A DNA stretch of 64,000 nucleotides from assembly GCA_016704465.1 (NCBI GenBank), contig JADJAD010000009.1, positions 310,001 to 374,000 of the forward strand. Direction: 5' to 3'. Under the pieces are notes generated by a model. It saw only the letters and a program-made list of their open reading frames with translations. It was not told the origin of the DNA and made no database searches. The first letter of the stretch is position 1; each line of letters begins with the position of its first letter. Below are positions 61,765 to 64,000 of this stretch, piece by piece. The position numbers were made by a program, and so were the translations under genes. This stretch comes from Gemmatimonadota bacterium. Lineage in GTDB: Bacteria > Gemmatimonadota > Gemmatimonadetes > Gemmatimonadales > Gemmatimonadaceae.

Positions 61765-63999
61765 CTAACGCATCCGGGCCAGCTCCGCCTCCGCGGCGAT
61801 GTAGCCGAAGCTGGCCCACTGCGACTGGGCGGCCGTGATGCGACGGAAGATCGACTCGGCCTCGGCGCGCCGGCCGTTGTACAAGTGCCAGTTGCCCACG
61901 CCGTACGCCGTCGTGATATCCTCCAGCCCGCCGTCCGCACCAAAGTTCCCCAGCAACTCGTCGGGTTGCAGCTCGCCCTTGTAGAGCAGGAGCAACCGGT
62001 GATACGCGCCGTTCTCGATCACGTCCATGTCCTTCCGGATCGGGACGAGCACGCGCGCCGCGTCCGCGGTCCGTCCGAGACGGCGCAGCGTCATGTAGAG
62101 CCAGTGGCTGCTGGCCACCAGCATGTCGGGATTGTTGCCCGAGGCGGCGACGTCCTCGCGGTAGAAGGGAAGCGCCTTCTCGTTCTCGCCCGACAGGTAG
62201 TAGGCGAGCGCCAGGTGGTAGCGGATGTTCCCCTGCAGTGTACTGGTCGGGATGTTGCGCGCGTTCGGCTGGCCGTCTGGCTCCACCTCGTCCGCCTTTC
62301 CCTTGGTGAGCGCGTAGGCCTGCTCGAAGTCGGCGATCGCCAGGGTGAGTTGCCGGGTCGTGATGTAGCGATGCCCGCGATGCCGGTAGAAGCGCGCGTC
62401 GGCGGGGTAGCGGGCGATCCCATCGGTGTAGATGGCGATGGCCTCGTTGAAGCGTCCCGGATACGCGGTGCGCCGGCCGAGCCAGATGATCGAGTCGGCG
62501 TTGGTCGGCGTGTGCGCGTACGCCCGGCGCGCGTCGGCAAGCTGCGCCTCCATGCGGGCCAGCGTGGCGGTCGGGGGGATGGTCCGCGAGAGCGGATCTC
62601 CCAGCAGCGAGATCGCCTCGACCACTCGCTCCTGGCGCGGCGCATCGGCGGCGCCCGTCAGGTGCCGGTCGAAGAAGGCGAGCAATCGCTCGTGGAAGTC
62701 GATGAAGTCGGCGGCGGTGGTCGATGGCGTCCCGTGCCCGCCATTCATGTAGTTGACCCACGTGACATCCTTCCCCAGTCGCCGCAGCGCGAAGTACATC
62801 TCGCGCGAGTTGTCGGCCGGCACGTTCGAGTCCTGCGCCCCGGTCATCAGCAGCAACGGCGTGGTGATCCGGTCGGCGAACATGATGGCGGAGTGGGCCA
62901 CGTACTTTTGCGGCTGCTCCCACAACGTGGCGCCCAGCCGGTCCTGGCTCTTCTCTGCCGCGTGTATGTTGCGCACGCCGAGGCGGGGGGAGTCGGTGTA
63001 GAACGAGATCATGTCCACCTTGCCCGAGATGTTCACCGCAGCGCGAAAGCGATGCGTCTGGGTGATCAGCAGGTTGGTGGCGTAGCCGCCGTAGCTCGTG
63101 CCAAAGACACCCAGGCGTGCCGAGTCGGCGATCCCGCTGTCGATCAGGTGGTTGGCCGCTGCCGTGACCCCCTTCGCCCACGCCTCGCCGGGAAATCCCG
63201 TCTCGAAGCCGACCGACGGCTTGACCACCACGTAGCCGCGCGACGTGAGCACGTTGATGGTCGGGTCGAACGTGTCGTCGAAGAACTCTTCATAGATGTT
63301 GAAGAGCGTGGGATAGCGCGTGCCGGCACGGTAGTCGGCCGGAAGGTAGGCGACGCCGTAGCGCGTCACCCCGTCCACGTCGCGATAGCTGATGAGCCGG
63401 GTCGCGGCGAGGGTCTTGCCCGCCAGCTGCGGATTGCCATTGGTGAGCCGGCGCGGACTGCGCATGGCGCCATCGGCGCTGTATAGGTCGAGCGGACGGT
63501 TGCCGTCAGCCGCACCGTACACCAGCACGTCGGCGCGCTTGGCGAGCCTCACCCCGTTGTACAGGCGCGCGTCACGCGTCAACTCCTGCAGTGCCGATGC
63601 GGTGCGGTCGTAGCGGACGACCCCGCGCTCCCATGCCGAGCGGCTGTTGACGGTGAAGTAGAGGTATCGACCGTCCGCACTCCAGCCGACCGGGGCGTAG
63701 CGGGGGGTGCGCGCGGAGTCTGAACTGGCCACCACCTGGGTCCGCGGGCTGCCGTCGGCCGGTGCCAGCCAGAAGCCCTGGCGGTTGGAGAGCAGGAGGG
63801 CGTCGCCCCGCGGCGACCAGCGCGCCACGGCGAAGCGGTCGTCGGCTCGCGCGTCGCGGGTCGCGGCGCTCGTGTCGCGCGCGGCGGCAGAGTCGCGCCC
63901 CGCGATCTGCCGCGCTGCGGCGCCGGCCTCGACGCTCCGTACCCACACCCGACCATCACGGCTCCACGCCAGCTGGCGGCCGTCGTCGCTCCACGAAAC
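61765..63999 (-). CDS. S9-family prolyl oligopeptidase with C-terminal TPR region, 5' end outside the window
   Basis: The frame is open to the window edge (WSDDGRQLAWSRDGRVWV, a beta-propeller blade), so the N-terminus is missing. After more propeller text (RWSPRGDALLLSNRQGFWL) the peptidase domain has GVFGTSYGGYATNLLI with the nucleophile Ser, Asp in LLMTGAQDSNVPADN and His in NGGHGT. The last ~280 residues are helical TPR-like repeats (NEAIAIYTDGIARYPADARF, AIADFEQAYALTKG, NIRYHLALAYYLSGENEKAL), unusual for S9 enzymes. Probably secreted and acting on peptides; the TPR tail may mediate assembly. The stop lies in a GCCTAACG octamer (61763-61770). Confidence 0.88.
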   Translation of the reverse strand, partial: VSWSDDGRQLAWSRDGRVWVRSVEAGAAARQIAGRDSAAARDTSAATRDARADDRFAVARWSPRGDALLLSNRQGFWLAPADGSPRTQVVASSDSARTPRYAPVGWSADGRYLYFTVNSRSAWERGVVRYDRTASALQELTRDARLYNGVRLAKRADVLVYGAADGNRPLDLYSADGAMRSPRRLTNGNPQLAGKTLAATRLISYRDVDGVTRYGVAYLPADYRAGTRYPTLFNIYEEFFDDTFDPTINVLTSRGYVVVKPSVGFETGFPGEAWAKGVTAAANHLIDSGIADSARLGVFGTSYGGYATNLLITQTHRFRAAVNISGKVDMISFYTDSPRLGVRNIHAAEKSQDRLGATLWEQPQKYVAHSAIMFADRITTPLLLMTGAQDSNVPADNSREMYFALRRLGKDVTWVNYMNGGHGTPSTTAADFIDFHERLLAFFDRHLTGAADAPRQERVVEAISLLGDPLSRTIPPTATLARMEAQLADARRAYAHTPTNADSIIWLGRRTAYPGRFNEAIAIYTDGIARYPADARFYRHRGHRYITTRQLTLAIADFEQAYALTKGKADEVEPDGQPNARNIPTSTLQGNIRYHLALAYYLSGENEKALPFYREDVAASGNNPDMLVASSHWLYMTLRRLGRTADAARVLVPIRKDMDVIENGAYHRLLLLYKGELQPDELLGNFGADGGLEDITTAYGVGNWHLYNGRRAEAESIFRRITAAQSQWASFGYIAAEAELARMR

Positions 64000-64000
64000 C

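Noticed and set aside
61885..63486. 533-codon open frame on the plus strand
   Set aside because: It is antisense to the S9 peptidase with its catalytic motifs; no recognisable fold.
1..64000. tRNA, rRNA, insertion sequence or prophage signatures
   Set aside because: No cloverleaf, ribosomal RNA core, transposase or phage structural gene was recognised by eye; a covariance-model search could still find a small RNA.

Overview
The window is GC-rich, densely coded bacterial chromosome, most likely from Gemmatimonadota. This is inferred from the mix of SusC/SusD proteins in a high-GC genome, M14 and S9 peptidases, GTG starts, MCE-type lipid transport and many c-type cytochromes. No rRNA, tRNA, CRISPR array, insertion sequence or prophage was seen.

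Layout. 3-8675: a truncated M14 carboxypeptidase, an esterase-like protein and a SusC/SusD pair (nutrient uptake). 8763-12030: a frameshifted YeiH-type permease, a Tat-exported sulfite dehydrogenase-like protein and a monoheme cytochrome c lipoprotein. 12056-19394: an RND efflux operon (TolC, adaptor, pump, PII-like protein, DUF2892), a DUF302 protein and an ArsR-type repressor. A 20-bp site before the operon recurs, 17/20 identical, beside arsR, so these genes probably form one regulon. 19459-24901: an AI-2E-family permease, a GGDEF/EAL gene with an internal stop codon, a BatA-like VWA protein and CorA.

25010-31033 is a ccmABCDEFGH operon for cytochrome c maturation, closed by a strong terminator. 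It is followed at once by the most striking part of the window (31365-40753): a nonaheme-type lipoprotein and a convergent, translationally coupled five-gene operon. The operon encodes an outer-membrane beta-barrel, a 16-heme cytochrome, an 11-heme cytochrome with a membrane anchor, a cytochrome b and a 14-heme lipoprotein. In total there are 49 CXXCH motifs plus one CX4CH. The gene content suggests an electron conduit from quinol to the cell surface.

41470-50642 resembles a dormancy/hypoxia stress island. It has a CBS-pair protein, a P1B-type ATPase, a Usp-Usp-DUF5335 fusion, an MgtC-type protein, an Acg-type nitroreductase and a NarL-type kinase/regulator pair. A TGTAAGG-N5-CCTTACA palindrome lies next to the nitroreductase and kinase genes, and a close copy lies before the Usp gene. 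The content parallels the mycobacterial DosR regulon. The response regulator is broken at a run of nine G.

50679-63999: MlaE and MlaD (no MlaF), a PAS/GAF histidine kinase, an ABC-HlyD-TolC export operon whose ABC protein has Glu in place of the Walker A lysine, a UbiE/MenG methyltransferase, a mannose-1-phosphate guanylyltransferase and an S9 peptidase with a TPR tail that runs off the window.

Three genes carry single-base indels (YeiH, RND pump, response regulator) and one carries a nonsense codon (EAL). Two of the indels are at C or G runs, so consensus errors must be excluded before calling them pseudogenes. Short 9-15 bp tandem repeats occur in many spacers and in some low-complexity coding tails, and the octamer GCCTAACG recurs through the window.
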